DNA of 64,000 bases, from IMG/VR virus record IMGVR_UViG_3300018421_000017, positions 1 through 64,000 of that record; one strand, given 5' to 3'. A program made the translations under genes and the position numbers. Positions 1-8,786 of the stretch are shown here, one piece after another. The notes beneath the pieces are model-generated. The model did no database searches. It worked only from the letters and a program-made list of their open reading frames with translations, and was not told the DNA's origin. Numbering within the stretch: the first letter of the stretch is position 1; the number at the start of each line of letters is the position of its first letter. This DNA is from a virus.

Positions 1-1
1 G

Positions 2-2476
2 AACCTTAATACAGCTGTGCAGGCGCTTGGTGAGTATCTTTTAGGTGCTGCAGTGTTTACTGCACTTATTACCCTTGTGGAACTCTTAGAGTCGACAGAA
101 AAACCCCACAATCCTAAGTCTCCGCGTAGCCTTGCGAAGGGAAGATGGTATAAGGAAGGTACTATCCTCCGTATTCTACGGCAGGCAGGATTTCCTCGAC
201 TAGATCGTCCAGCTTGGAAATGTGCGATATACGGTTTAGCTGCTTGGTTGAAGATTCCGCCATCCGCTCTTCCCGATGCGTCAGATGAGGCACCTTCCCC
301 GATCCCGTCTTTTCCACCCTTGCCTGAGGTCAGTGCTGTAACAGGTATGTCTTCCGTCGCGGCATGGTTTTCAGAAGTTGCAGCATCTGGCGATGATGTG
401 CTGTTCAACGCGCTTTATGGATCTGGGTACTACGCAAACGTGATGAGAGTAGTTAGAAGAGATTTAGACAGAATGTTGGAGACTGTGACTCTGGACAGTG
501 GCACAACATCCGGACCAGACGGCGCTCGAGCCATTTTCGATATGATAATGAACTTGAACAGATATCCTGCCTGGAATTTCTTCGTTTCAATTTTGACGAT
601 GGGCGACGCTTGGCTGAATTCATACAACAAATATGTGAAGTTTAACGCGCTAAGCACGACTGGCCAGACGAGAACCCAAATGAGCCGACAGCCTGGGAGT
701 GACAAACAGGCTTGGAGACACCGATCGGCGCCAGCTCTTGTGCTTCTAAACGAGAAGTACACTAATGCTGCTACCGCTTTTGGGTACCACCCGACATTTA
801 TGCAAGAGTTGCACTCCAGAATTGGAGATGACGAATCAAGAACACCAGTTCCGTACGGCGATAACCTGAGACCGGGTGGAAACAACAGGGGTGTTAAAGG
901 GAATGCTGCACAGTCTTCGATCCGGTATAGCAGAGAAGACGTAGAGTTGATTGAAAACGAACTTGATGCAGAGTATTGTCCCTTCTACTTTCATGACCTT
1001 CGTACTAACGAGGTGATAAGCTTCCATGCCTTCTTGAATGATCTAAAAGACTCATATAGCGTGTCATACTCTGAGAGCGCGGGATATGGGAGGATAGACA
1101 AGGTCAAGATCTACCAAGACACAACAAGAAGTATAAGTTTATCATGGACGCTTGTGTCTACTTCACCTGACGACTTTGATTCCATGTGGTGGAGTGTAAA
1201 CAAGCTCGTCTCTATGCTTTACCCTTCATTCTCACCAGGGAAATCTGTCAAAGCCGGTGATAAGAAGTTTGTAATGCCGTTCTCTCAGATCCCGACGGCG
1301 TCGCCAGTCATAAGACTAAGGGTGGGTGATGTCGTAAGGAGTAACTATAGCAGGTTTAATCTCGCAAGGATATTCGGTTTGTCAGAGATAAAGCTTGCGC
1401 CGGCAGACGCAGAGAAGGGTAAGAGTACTGAAGTCAATAAAGAACTGGCCGCTGCTGGCTTTGATATATCTGCCGCGTCCGCAGTAAGTTCTGCGAAAGC
1501 AGATTCTGACAAAGAATATAAAGAAGCATTCGATGCCGCAACCAAAGAACGAACGGCACGCTTCTCAACAGAACCTGCCTCCGCTGCTGATGTTGCCCAT
1601 GGATACCTACCGGGTGATGAGACGTGGGGCTACGCGATACTTTCGCCAAGTTCAGCAGGTTATACGACATATGACACTAAAGCTGGGAAGATAATTCCCG
1701 CTGCTTCAACTGGTGATAAAAGCCAAAACACTCATAACACGAACCCGCCCGATGGCGGTGATCATGTAACTTCAAAGGCTTTTAGATCTCGTCCGACGAC
1801 GTCCGGTAAGGTTAAGATTCTAGAGAGGCAAGTGTACTCAAGTTACGATGCCGAAGGTGAACTAGAGGCATCTTATGCGGAATATTTTGTGCAGTATGAA
1901 GATCAAGATGATGCAGCAGACCCGTACGGACCAGCAAGCGCCAAGGGACATTTTCACACTTATGTCGTTACGTCGAATGATCTTGCGCCTATTCCAGCTA
2001 CAATCAAGAAGCTTACACCAGCTGATCCTGCAATCACATTAGACACTCAAATAGAGGATGTTGATAAATTCTTTGATCCCAAGAATAACGCAATTGTTCG
2101 ATCTTTTGAAGCCGCCGGCGGCCGAGGACTAGCGGGTGTTATAACAAGCATGGACTTCGACTGGAATGAAGCACAATGGGATATGAGTGGGCTGGGACGT
2201 CGCGCTCCAACGATGTTGACGATTTCGATTTCGTTTAGCCCGATTCATGATATTATTCCAGGCCTGGATAGTAATGGTATGATGAGGTCCATGAACTATC
2301 CTGTCGGAGGTCTCGCGGGACCGATGGCGACAGATTATCATGACAAGGGTGGAATTAGAAGTCCGTTTAACAGTGCAAAAACACCAGAGGTTAGTTCGAA
2401 AGTCACCGATGATCGTTCAGCGAACTACGACAACTTTGCTAAATCAATAGACAAAGACGGCGAAGGTGGAGGATAA
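2..2476 (+). CDS. Phage virion structural protein, 5' partial
   Basis: The frame is open from the first bases of the window. A GTG lies at 17, but the codons before it continue the same hydrophobic helix, so the true start is probably outside. About 820 residues are visible. I recognise no enzymatic motif. The first 30 residues form an apolar helix, followed by a Pro/Ser-rich stretch around residues 85-110. The far C-terminal part has beta-rich text resembling phage tail or baseplate proteins and ends in a Gly/Asp-rich tail. It ends 2 nt before a gp53/LysM-like gene and a large hub-like gene, which suggests a tail or baseplate role. The specific product is not identifiable by reading. Confidence 0.6.
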   Translation, partial: NLNTAVQALGEYLLGAAVFTALITLVELLESTEKPHNPKSPRSLAKGRWYKEGTILRILRQAGFPRLDRPAWKCAIYGLAAWLKIPPSALPDASDEAPSPIPSFPPLPEVSAVTGMSSVAAWFSEVAASGDDVLFNALYGSGYYANVMRVVRRDLDRMLETVTLDSGTTSGPDGARAIFDMIMNLNRYPAWNFFVSILTMGDAWLNSYNKYVKFNALSTTGQTRTQMSRQPGSDKQAWRHRSAPALVLLNEKYTNAATAFGYHPTFMQELHSRIGDDESRTPVPYGDNLRPGGNNRGVKGNAAQSSIRYSREDVELIENELDAEYCPFYFHDLRTNEVISFHAFLNDLKDSYSVSYSESAGYGRIDKVKIYQDTTRSISLSWTLVSTSPDDFDSMWWSVNKLVSMLYPSFSPGKSVKAGDKKFVMPFSQIPTASPVIRLRVGDVVRSNYSRFNLARIFGLSEIKLAPADAEKGKSTEVNKELAAAGFDISAASAVSSAKADSDKEYKEAFDAATKERTARFSTEPASAADVAHGYLPGDETWGYAILSPSSAGYTTYDTKAGKIIPAASTGDKSQNTHNTNPPDGGDHVTSKAFRSRPTTSGKVKILERQVYSSYDAEGELEASYAEYFVQYEDQDDAADPYGPASAKGHFHTYVVTSNDLAPIPATIKKLTPADPAITLDTQIEDVDKFFDPKNNAIVRSFEAAGGRGLAGVITSMDFDWNEAQWDMSGLGRRAPTMLTISISFSPIHDIIPGLDSNGMMRSMNYPVGGLAGPMATDYHDKGGIRSPFNSAKTPEVSSKVTDDRSANYDNFAKSIDKDGEGGG

Positions 2477-2478
2477 TA

Positions 2479-2772
2479 ATGCCAACAAGATACAAAAGAT
2501 CTCCACGCATAAAAGGCGGCAAGTCTTATGGCACGTATTCCGCAGGTTATGCTATAAACAGAGCTGTTAATTCAGGCGCACTAGATTTTGTCAAGAGGGT
2601 CACAGTAGAAAATGATCGTCTTGATATTATCGCTGGTGAATACTACGGAGACGGAACCCTGTGGTGGGTGATTGCTGCTGCTAGTGGGATTGGGTGGGGT
2701 CTTCAAGTTCCAGCTGGGATTGAATTAATTATTCCTGTCAACATTGGACAGATAGAAGCCCTGGTGGGGTAA
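2479..2772 (+). CDS. LysM/gp53-like baseplate protein
   Basis: A 97-residue protein. Residues 40-90 read as a LysM-like unit of the type found in T4 gp53 and related baseplate wedge proteins: a 'DRLDIIAGEYYGDG' stretch, then 'LWWVIAAAS', then 'VPAGIELIIP'. The N-terminus is basic and Tyr/Gly-rich. The gene starts 2 nt after the preceding structural gene and its stop is followed directly by the ATG of the next, so the three are translationally coupled. In other phages, small proteins with this fold join baseplate parts rather than bind peptidoglycan; that role is inferred here. Confidence 0.65.
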   Translation: MPTRYKRSPRIKGGKSYGTYSAGYAINRAVNSGALDFVKRVTVENDRLDIIAGEYYGDGTLWWVIAAASGIGWGLQVPAGIELIIPVNIGQIEALVG

Positions 2773-5700
2773 ATGGCAATATACGACTCCAAACTTGGTG
2801 ACATAATAGCCGCTCTTGGTCGGTACTATAGCATCGTGTCAAAAGAAAAATTCACCTCGATCCTTGCGTTCGGTGATGAAAATACGATAGACAAGTTTGG
2901 GAACGTTGATTTTGACTCTACACCTGAGATCGAGAAATTAGCTAGGACGTTTAACGACGCCACCGAGGGCGGAGTTATCATGTCGAAGAACGTAGAGGCT
3001 CTTAAAGATATAGTAACTGGTGACTCTGATTCTTTGAAGCTCGCGATGAAAACGTATCAATACGTTGGAGAGCCAGACACGTTTTCGTCTATATTCTCGA
3101 GCGATGATTACAAGAAGATATGTTCTCCCATAAGTGTTAGGGACATGTGCCGTATAACTCCAGGGTCTGACGGTAGCGAAGACGGTACAATCAACGGTGC
3201 ATTTGCTTCTCCAACGAAGTTTACCCCTAACCTTTGCGCTCTCCAAATTAAAAATCCAAAGCTGGTCCCTGCTACCCGCGACTCCGGGGCTGCTGCCTTA
3301 TTTATGAATGCTATCCCGACTCTAGAGTTCTCGAGATGCCAACCGTATCTCGATATAACACTTGTCTCGCCTATGAAAGGCCTCAGCGAAGACGGTCGTA
3401 TACAAACACTTAGCTTGATGCAACATGTAGCAGGGCAGAGCCAGCCTGCAACAGACGTAGACAAAGCTTTGGCGACAGCATTAAACGAAGAAGCTGTGCA
3501 GGGTAAGCTGGAGAGTGAAGAAGCCCGTGCTGCAGCCGGCCTTGACGGCGACGGTAAGAAAACATCGGGAGGTTCTGATACCATCGCTTCCGCCGAAGAC
3601 TTAGATGTAGCGACTGTTGGGATGGAGATCTTCACCGCTCCCCAAACTCTAGTCCCAACACTAAACGGTCAACTAGAGGGATATACTGATTTCGAAGCGT
3701 TCTCTAACGTTAAGGGAGACGATGGTAAACCAGTCTCTGCAGGCGGCCGCAGGGGAGCTCCTATCATTGACCCTTTCCGTCCTTTGATGAGTATAGAAGA
3801 TTTCGGTATTTCTGTTACACCCTCGAAGGGGATGATGTCACACAAGACTGCTGATCTTTCCCTTGTCTTACATGACAGATCTCGTCTGACGGAAATATCC
3901 GAGTTCGTGAAACCAGATCTATACGGTCGGACTGAGCTTTTGATAACCTACGGATGGTCTCACCCTGATAACGACTTAGCAAGCGGAAATTATTACGGTG
4001 CATTCTTGGACGCGCTTAAGGTGACCGAAAAATATATGATCGTCAACAGCTCGTTTTCTTTTGACGACGTAGGGCAAGTCAAGATTAAACTTAAGCTATC
4101 GATGAAAGGCGCCTCGAATGTCGATACAAATAATATCAGCCAAGGTGAAGACGTAGAAGATGCGATGCAGGCGCTTAAAGATATGGTCGATGTGATCAAA
4201 AAACTTAAAGCTACTGCCCTTAAAGATGCCGCTGCGACGGGCGGAACGAAGGAAGCGAAGGACGTCTTTGGAAAGTCGTTTTTTAGTGCTGCATCTGATA
4301 CAAGCCGCGCTTTGACGATGGATGAAGAAACACAGAAAGCGTTAAAGAAGTATATATCTGCGAACAGGGGTGCCGAAGGTACGTCAGGTCAGCTGGCAGA
4401 TACTTTGGAAGACATGTTCGGTAAAGATGGGAAAGGTGGCGCCGCCGCGCAACTAAAGAAGACAATCGCGGATGCAGTTGGCGAGAAGATAAGCCACTTG
4501 AAAAAGATGCGCCAGTCGAAAAAAGATCCATTTGCCAAAGAAGTGACAGGTCATAATGGCAGTAAAAGCTTTGTCAATATCCCACAGTGGTCGAATAATC
4601 ATATTTCGTACGGCGCGTTACTCATGTATATGGTGGGAAAACCTCTTGCTGCCACTAAGAGATTTGACGAGATCCAGTTTTTGTTCTATCCTATGAATGA
4701 TAAGTCTTCTTATCTAAAGGATTTAACGACTGCTGAAATCCCAATCAACTTAAAGCAGTTTGACTTAGTCTTTAAAGAAAACACGAAGAATACAGTTAAT
4801 CTTCCTCTTGGTAGGTTTATGGGTATGATGGGTAAAGAGTTTATCCATAATCAGACTGCAGAAGCGTTCGGTCTTGCTTCTTTGTACGACACTGACAAAG
4901 AAGGTAAAAAGACAGTGAAAGAGAAATTCAAGGAAGATCCAACAAAGCTTAACGACGAGAAAAAGAAGCGCCTTGAAGATGCCTACGGGGACACTTCGGA
5001 GCTTGAATTCAAGATGCCAAGAGTTAGGTTTCATATTGAAGCTGTACCTGCAAAAGATACAGGTCATCCCGAAGGCCGCCGTGCAACGATACTCAGGATC
5101 CATATATACGATTCAGTATGTACTCCCTACACTGCGCTTAATAGGTTGTCTCAAGCCACACGTTCAAACTCGATGGGTCTTTTAACAACTGCTGCTACGA
5201 ACACAACTCGAGCGATGAACACAGAGGCGGAATTCGGTCTTGACGCCGATATTTCAGTCGATCACAAAACAGCATTTTTAGAGCAGCTACAGGAAGCGCT
5301 AGACTACGGTTTACTGGAAGCTGTACCCTCGATGTCTGAAGATGATATGAAATCTTATGATCCAGCCACTCAACCTGATACGTACTTTAGGGTTAAAGGC
5401 GGGTTTCCCGCGCTAAAGGGGTTCATCCAAAGCACAATGCCGTCGATAATATATGGTTCTACAAACTCCGCTGTGTTATCTGCTGACTTATCATCTATGA
5501 ATGACCCGAAGCTTGCCTCGATTAACATGATGCGTGGGGGAATGGGCGGAGGTACAACCGCACAGGGCGTTAGAGACGCTGGCTTACCATTACAGACAGC
5601 CCCGGTCACTCTTTCAATGAATACATTTGGATGTCCAGTAATAAGTTATGGACAGAACTTTTTTGTTGACTTCGGCACCGGGACCACAATAGATAATGTG

Positions 5701-5844
5701 TTTGTTGTCTCGGGGATCGACCACTCTCTTTCAAAGGGAAAGTTCGAGACGAAAATCAAGATGACACAGGTCGACGCGTTTGGTAGCTATACCAGCATGA
5801 TAACGAATATCACTAAGACACTAACAGCATTAAAAGATTCGTAG
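2773..5844 (+). CDS. Large baseplate/tail hub-like structural protein
   Basis: A 1023-residue protein, directly abutting the LysM-like gene. No catalytic motif is visible. The central part (about 340-450) has a beta-rich block including 'LLITYGWSHPDND' and 'QVKIKLKLSMKG'. The last 70 residues contain 'VFVVSGIDHSLSKGKFET', which resembles the C-terminal barrels of contractile-tail hub proteins such as gp27/gpD-type proteins. Between them is a long Lys/Ala/Asp-rich helical insertion (about 470-590). Size, position and the C-terminal pattern favour a baseplate hub or a large wedge component. The family assignment is inference. Confidence 0.55.
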   Translation: MAIYDSKLGDIIAALGRYYSIVSKEKFTSILAFGDENTIDKFGNVDFDSTPEIEKLARTFNDATEGGVIMSKNVEALKDIVTGDSDSLKLAMKTYQYVGEPDTFSSIFSSDDYKKICSPISVRDMCRITPGSDGSEDGTINGAFASPTKFTPNLCALQIKNPKLVPATRDSGAAALFMNAIPTLEFSRCQPYLDITLVSPMKGLSEDGRIQTLSLMQHVAGQSQPATDVDKALATALNEEAVQGKLESEEARAAAGLDGDGKKTSGGSDTIASAEDLDVATVGMEIFTAPQTLVPTLNGQLEGYTDFEAFSNVKGDDGKPVSAGGRRGAPIIDPFRPLMSIEDFGISVTPSKGMMSHKTADLSLVLHDRSRLTEISEFVKPDLYGRTELLITYGWSHPDNDLASGNYYGAFLDALKVTEKYMIVNSSFSFDDVGQVKIKLKLSMKGASNVDTNNISQGEDVEDAMQALKDMVDVIKKLKATALKDAAATGGTKEAKDVFGKSFFSAASDTSRALTMDEETQKALKKYISANRGAEGTSGQLADTLEDMFGKDGKGGAAAQLKKTIADAVGEKISHLKKMRQSKKDPFAKEVTGHNGSKSFVNIPQWSNNHISYGALLMYMVGKPLAATKRFDEIQFLFYPMNDKSSYLKDLTTAEIPINLKQFDLVFKENTKNTVNLPLGRFMGMMGKEFIHNQTAEAFGLASLYDTDKEGKKTVKEKFKEDPTKLNDEKKKRLEDAYGDTSELEFKMPRVRFHIEAVPAKDTGHPEGRRATILRIHIYDSVCTPYTALNRLSQATRSNSMGLLTTAATNTTRAMNTEAEFGLDADISVDHKTAFLEQLQEALDYGLLEAVPSMSEDDMKSYDPATQPDTYFRVKGGFPALKGFIQSTMPSIIYGSTNSAVLSADLSSMNDPKLASINMMRGGMGGGTTAQGVRDAGLPLQTAPVTLSMNTFGCPVISYGQNFFVDFGTGTTIDNVFVVSGIDHSLSKGKFETKIKMTQVDAFGSYTSMITNITKTLTALKDS

Positions 5845-5845
5845 C

Positions 5846-5874
5846 ATGTGAAAATTGTAGCTGCGCTGTGTAAT
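5846..5874 (+). promoter_or_regulatory. Putative sigma70-like promoter of the family A polymerase
   Basis: ATGTGA, a 17-bp gap, then TGTAAT (TAATAT is an alternative -10), placed only a few bases before the ATG at 5882. No Shine-Dalgarno sequence precedes that ATG, so a leaderless or very short-leader transcript is possible. The -35-like box matches those before several other DNA-metabolism genes. Confidence 0.45.
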
Positions 5875-5881
5875 ATTCCAT

Positions 5882-7075
5882 ATGCGTTTACTAATCTATA
5901 AGCAGGTCACGGGCTTTCCGTATGATGTAATACTGCAGGATGGTATGCTGAAACCAGCACAGGAGTTGGAGGAGCATGACTTCTGCGTCGGTGACTTAAC
6001 AGCACCTGCTGCTATCGAAGACCTTTTAAGACTCTATGGCTACGAGGTACCAGACTTGATCCCTCGTGAGTATAAGAACAGCTTCAAAGAGTGTGGTTAT
6101 ACAGGTGATGTTCCATGGTCATATGTAATTCCCACCCCGCGGTTTAAGCAAATACTGATGCCATTCCTAAAAGACATACAAGAAATGACAGCAGAGGTAA
6201 GCAAGTCAGAGTATTCTTCATTCTTTCAAGACACGAATGCACTCTTTTCGATGCTCGAGCCCTGTACCCTAAATGAGAAGTCTGCTCGTTCGATTCTTGA
6301 AAACGAAGATAACCATGTCCTTAATTCTTTTGTAAGTTCATCTGTAGGCGGCTCTTTACCCGTACCACAGTATTCTAGGTCTTCGACAAAGACTGGACGT
6401 CTAGTGGTGAAATCAGGCCCTCAAATATTAACGATGAAGAAAGACCACAGGGCTGTTCTAAGAGCATCATCACGAAACAAAAAGTTATACGAAATAGACT
6501 TTGTTTCTCTTGAGCCGCGAGTTGCTTTGAACATCGCTGGTGCGGACCTACGGGGTGATGTATACACTTCATTCTCTGAGAACTTGGGGCTTGGAATCAG
6601 CAGAGATGCAGCGAAGTTAGCAGTATTATGTACTTTATACGGCGCCGGGAAGTATAGGCTGGAAAGTATGCTCAGAGATGAAGGTTCTGATATACCAGTA
6701 GAGAAGCTAATGAAAGAGGTTGCAAATTACTTTAAGGTAGACAGCCTGAGTAAAAGCCTATCAGATCAAGCAAAGACTGGATCCATCACTAACCTTTTTG
6801 GTCGACCTATCGAGGTTGATGACCAGCGCCCCTCTATCTTGGTTAATAACTTCCTGCAATCTACTGCCGTTGATGTATCTCTTGCCGGCTTTCTGGATTT
6901 TTGCAGACAGTTCGCGGGTGTCGTAAAACCCTTATTTATTATCCATGACGCTCTGCTATTTGAGGCAGATCCTAAGAAACTTACGGCGGTATCTGAATAT
7001 GTATCTAATGGATACGATATGCAGGGTGTAGGCAAGTTCCCACTGAAGATTACGGAGTTAAACTCTAATGAATGA
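5882..7075 (+). CDS. polA: Family A DNA polymerase (polymerase domain only)
   Basis: A 397-residue protein with the three family A motifs. Motif A is 'DFVSLEPRVAL' near residue 206, with catalytic D206 and the conserved S, E and R. Motif B, the O-helix, is 'RDAAKLAVLCTLYG' at 241-254, with K245 and Y253. Motif C is 'IHDALLFE' with H355-D356. The residue equivalent to E. coli Phe762 is Leu249. The protein is much shorter than Pol I and has no room for 3'-5' or 5'-3' exonuclease domains. Those activities are encoded separately nearby, at 7659 and 10897. The N-terminal ~160 residues are not recognisable. The next gene overlaps its stop by 8 nt. With a full DnaE at 27.5 kb, the division of labour between the two polymerases is uncertain. 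Confidence 0.88.
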   Translation: MRLLIYKQVTGFPYDVILQDGMLKPAQELEEHDFCVGDLTAPAAIEDLLRLYGYEVPDLIPREYKNSFKECGYTGDVPWSYVIPTPRFKQILMPFLKDIQEMTAEVSKSEYSSFFQDTNALFSMLEPCTLNEKSARSILENEDNHVLNSFVSSSVGGSLPVPQYSRSSTKTGRLVVKSGPQILTMKKDHRAVLRASSRNKKLYEIDFVSLEPRVALNIAGADLRGDVYTSFSENLGLGISRDAAKLAVLCTLYGAGKYRLESMLRDEGSDIPVEKLMKEVANYFKVDSLSKSLSDQAKTGSITNLFGRPIEVDDQRPSILVNNFLQSTAVDVSLAGFLDFCRQFAGVVKPLFIIHDALLFEADPKKLTAVSEYVSNGYDMQGVGKFPLKITELNSNE

Positions 7076-7604
7076 AGAAATGCTCAGAAGTTACATCAAG
7101 AAGATGATTCTAGAAGAAAATGAAGAGGCTGCCAAGCCAGAAGAGAAAGAGAAGGAATCGAAACGCTCTGGAGAAACCAAACCCGGAGAAATAGGATCCT
7201 CCGTCGGTCGGGGTCGCTGGAACAAAGACGTTCAAGAAGCCGGGGCCCTCGCGAAAGAAAACCCGAAGCAGCTTATGAAGAATCTTAAGATAGAGAAGTC
7301 AGGTTCAGAACTTCAGGGGATTGCCGATATTTTGAAGCAAGCTCTTTCTGGTGCTGACGTTATGAAGCGAGCATATGCTCCGGGACTGTCTCAAAAGAGG
7401 CAGGGAGACATGACTGGAATCATTATTAAAATGGGTGATCTCGATAGTCGTAATGGAGCGAAGTACATTCATCATACCCTCATCGGTGCTAAGAACGCCG
7501 GTAAGTTGAGTCTTAGTATTCCGGTCCAAGTCGACAGGCTAGGCGATGGCTCTGTTGTCGTATACAAATCTTCAAAGAAAAATTCTTGGCCTGAAAATGC
7601 GTAG
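7068..7604 (+). CDS. Unknown protein with capsid-targeting-like N-terminus
   Basis: A 178-residue protein of unknown function that overlaps the polymerase stop by 8 nt. It starts with a short basic amphipathic helix, 'MLRSYIKKMILEENEE', followed by a charged Lys/Glu-rich linker to about residue 50 and a more globular remainder. The 'ILE|E' position fits the (I/L)-x-E cleavage rule of T4-type prohead proteases. The same kind of N-terminus occurs in about ten other proteins in this window. It may be an internal head protein; no enzymatic domain is recognised. Confidence 0.7.
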   Translation: MNEEMLRSYIKKMILEENEEAAKPEEKEKESKRSGETKPGEIGSSVGRGRWNKDVQEAGALAKENPKQLMKNLKIEKSGSELQGIADILKQALSGADVMKRAYAPGLSQKRQGDMTGIIIKMGDLDSRNGAKYIHHTLIGAKNAGKLSLSIPVQVDRLGDGSVVVYKSSKKNSWPENA

Positions 7605-7608
7605 TAGC

Positions 7609-7637
7609 ATGTAAACCCCCATGTTTTCTTTTACATT
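7609..7637 (+). promoter_or_regulatory. Putative promoter before the DnaQ-like exonuclease
   Basis: ATGTAA, 17 bp, then TACATT, about 20 nt before the ATG at 7659. The segment also forms a 7-bp inverted repeat (7609-7615 with 7630-7636), so it could instead be a weak hairpin between genes. Confidence 0.35.
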
Positions 7638-7658
7638 ATCTTGAATGAGAGGTGTAAT

Positions 7659-8498
7659 ATGAAGCATTTGGAAAAAGACGGAGTAGTAACACTAGAGAAG
7701 CTACTTGCACTAGCAGCTCCAGACAGAGATCCAGCGCCAGGTGATGTACCGGCTGTGATCATTGATGTCGAGACAACTGGTCTAAATAAGGATAATGACG
7801 AGATTATCCAGATTGCAATGCGACCCTTCTTTGTATCGCCGGCAACCGGCGAAGTTTCAGGCGTCAAGAAGAGCATTGAGTATCTTCAAGAACCGGCTAA
7901 TCCTCTAAGCCAGATTATTACTGACATAACTGGATTTGTTGATGAGGATCTAAAGGGTCATTCCATCCCATGGGATAAAGTTGCAAAGATCTTATCGAAA
8001 TGTCAGTTTGCGATTGCTCATAACGCTTCATTCGATAGACAGTGGATTGAGAAGGCGCTCCAAAAGAATGGACAGATTGTACCTTCAGACGTCGTCTGGT
8101 GCTGCTCAATGACCCAAGTTGATTGGACAGTCATCTGTCGCGCTTCGAAGGCTCTAGAGGTGCTCTGCGCTTGGCATGGTTTCTTTTATGATTCGCACAA
8201 TGCCGTTGCTGACGTTGATGCGACTCTTCATCTTTTAAGGCATGAAAAGTACATGACTGAGATGCTAAGCAATGCTATGCAACCTGATTATCACGTCTTC
8301 GCTGCTGGCTCCTTGAGAGAAGAGAATCATCTTCTTAAGCAGCGCCGTTATCGTTGGAATCCAGAACTTGGGTGTTGGTGGAAAGAAGTAAGTAACCTCG
8401 CGAAAGCAGAGGAAGAGTCACTTTGGCTTTCTCAAAACCTTCAAAAATGTGAGCCGCAATATTTCGAAGTTGAGCCACAACACCGCTTTACTACATAA
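7659..8498 (+). CDS. DnaQ-like 3'-5' exonuclease
   Basis: A 279-residue DEDD-type exonuclease. ExoI is 'VIIDVETTGL' with the D-x-E pair near residue 30. ExoII is 'IAHNASFDRQW'. ExoIII is 'SHNAVADVDATLHLL', giving the H-x4-D signature of the DEDDh class. ATG 7659 is preferred over an in-frame TTG at 7641 because GAGAGG precedes it at a suitable distance. The gene lies right behind a family A polymerase that lacks a proofreading domain, and the genome also encodes DnaE, so it may be the detached proofreader for one or both. A role in host DNA degradation is also possible. Confidence 0.85.
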   Translation: MKHLEKDGVVTLEKLLALAAPDRDPAPGDVPAVIIDVETTGLNKDNDEIIQIAMRPFFVSPATGEVSGVKKSIEYLQEPANPLSQIITDITGFVDEDLKGHSIPWDKVAKILSKCQFAIAHNASFDRQWIEKALQKNGQIVPSDVVWCCSMTQVDWTVICRASKALEVLCAWHGFFYDSHNAVADVDATLHLLRHEKYMTEMLSNAMQPDYHVFAAGSLREENHLLKQRRYRWNPELGCWWKEVSNLAKAEEESLWLSQNLQKCEPQYFEVEPQHRFTT

Positions 8499-8506
8499 TT
8501 AAAGAT

Positions 8507-8695
8507 ATGAAATATCTTAGAATGCTTATACGGGAAATGTTGGCCGAAGAAGAAGTTTTAGGTGAGCCAGACGAGAGCGCCGAGGATGAGCGAGAGGCTG
8601 ACGAGCAAGCAGTTACCACTGCAGTTGCGGGTGCGACAACTCCTATCGGAACGGGCTCAACATACCCAAATAAGAAAAAGAAAAAAAAGACTTGA
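8507..8695 (+). CDS. Small acidic protein with capsid-targeting-like N-terminus
   Basis: A 62-residue protein. The N-terminus 'MKYLRMLIREMLAEEE' is the clearest example of the recurring amphipathic motif, with an 'LAE|E' site. It is followed by an acidic stretch, an Ala/Thr/Gly-rich segment and a terminal run of lysines. The 'DEQ..AV..GATT' text near its C-terminus also occurs at the end of the acidic protein at 40825-41451. This looks like a small internal head protein or a processed peptide; that is inference. Confidence 0.65.
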   Translation: MKYLRMLIREMLAEEEVLGEPDESAEDEREADEQAVTTAVAGATTPIGTGSTYPNKKKKKKT

Positions 8696-8720
8696 AAAAT
8701 TAAGAATTTAGACTTATACT
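8692..8720 (+). promoter_or_regulatory. Sigma70-like promoter of the SSB gene
   Basis: TTGAAA, exactly 17 bp, then TATACT. This is the best match to the bacterial housekeeping consensus in the window. The expected start near 8727 gives a leader of about 60 nt. Confidence 0.65.
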
Positions 8721-8725
8721 ACTAA

Positions 8726-8760
8726 TGTCCTCACGGACAAATTAACTGCAAATTGCCTAT
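8726..8760 (+). promoter_or_regulatory. Structured leader of the SSB mRNA
   Basis: Two short hairpins lie between promoter and Shine-Dalgarno: TGTCC-TCAC-GGACA (8726-8739), and TGCAA paired with TTGCA shortly downstream. The remainder before the GGAGG is A/T-rich. T4 gene 32 mRNA carries a 5' structure used in autogenous repression. A similar role here is only an analogy. Confidence 0.4.
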
Positions 8761-8786
8761 TGCACATTAAACATTTGGAGGTTATC

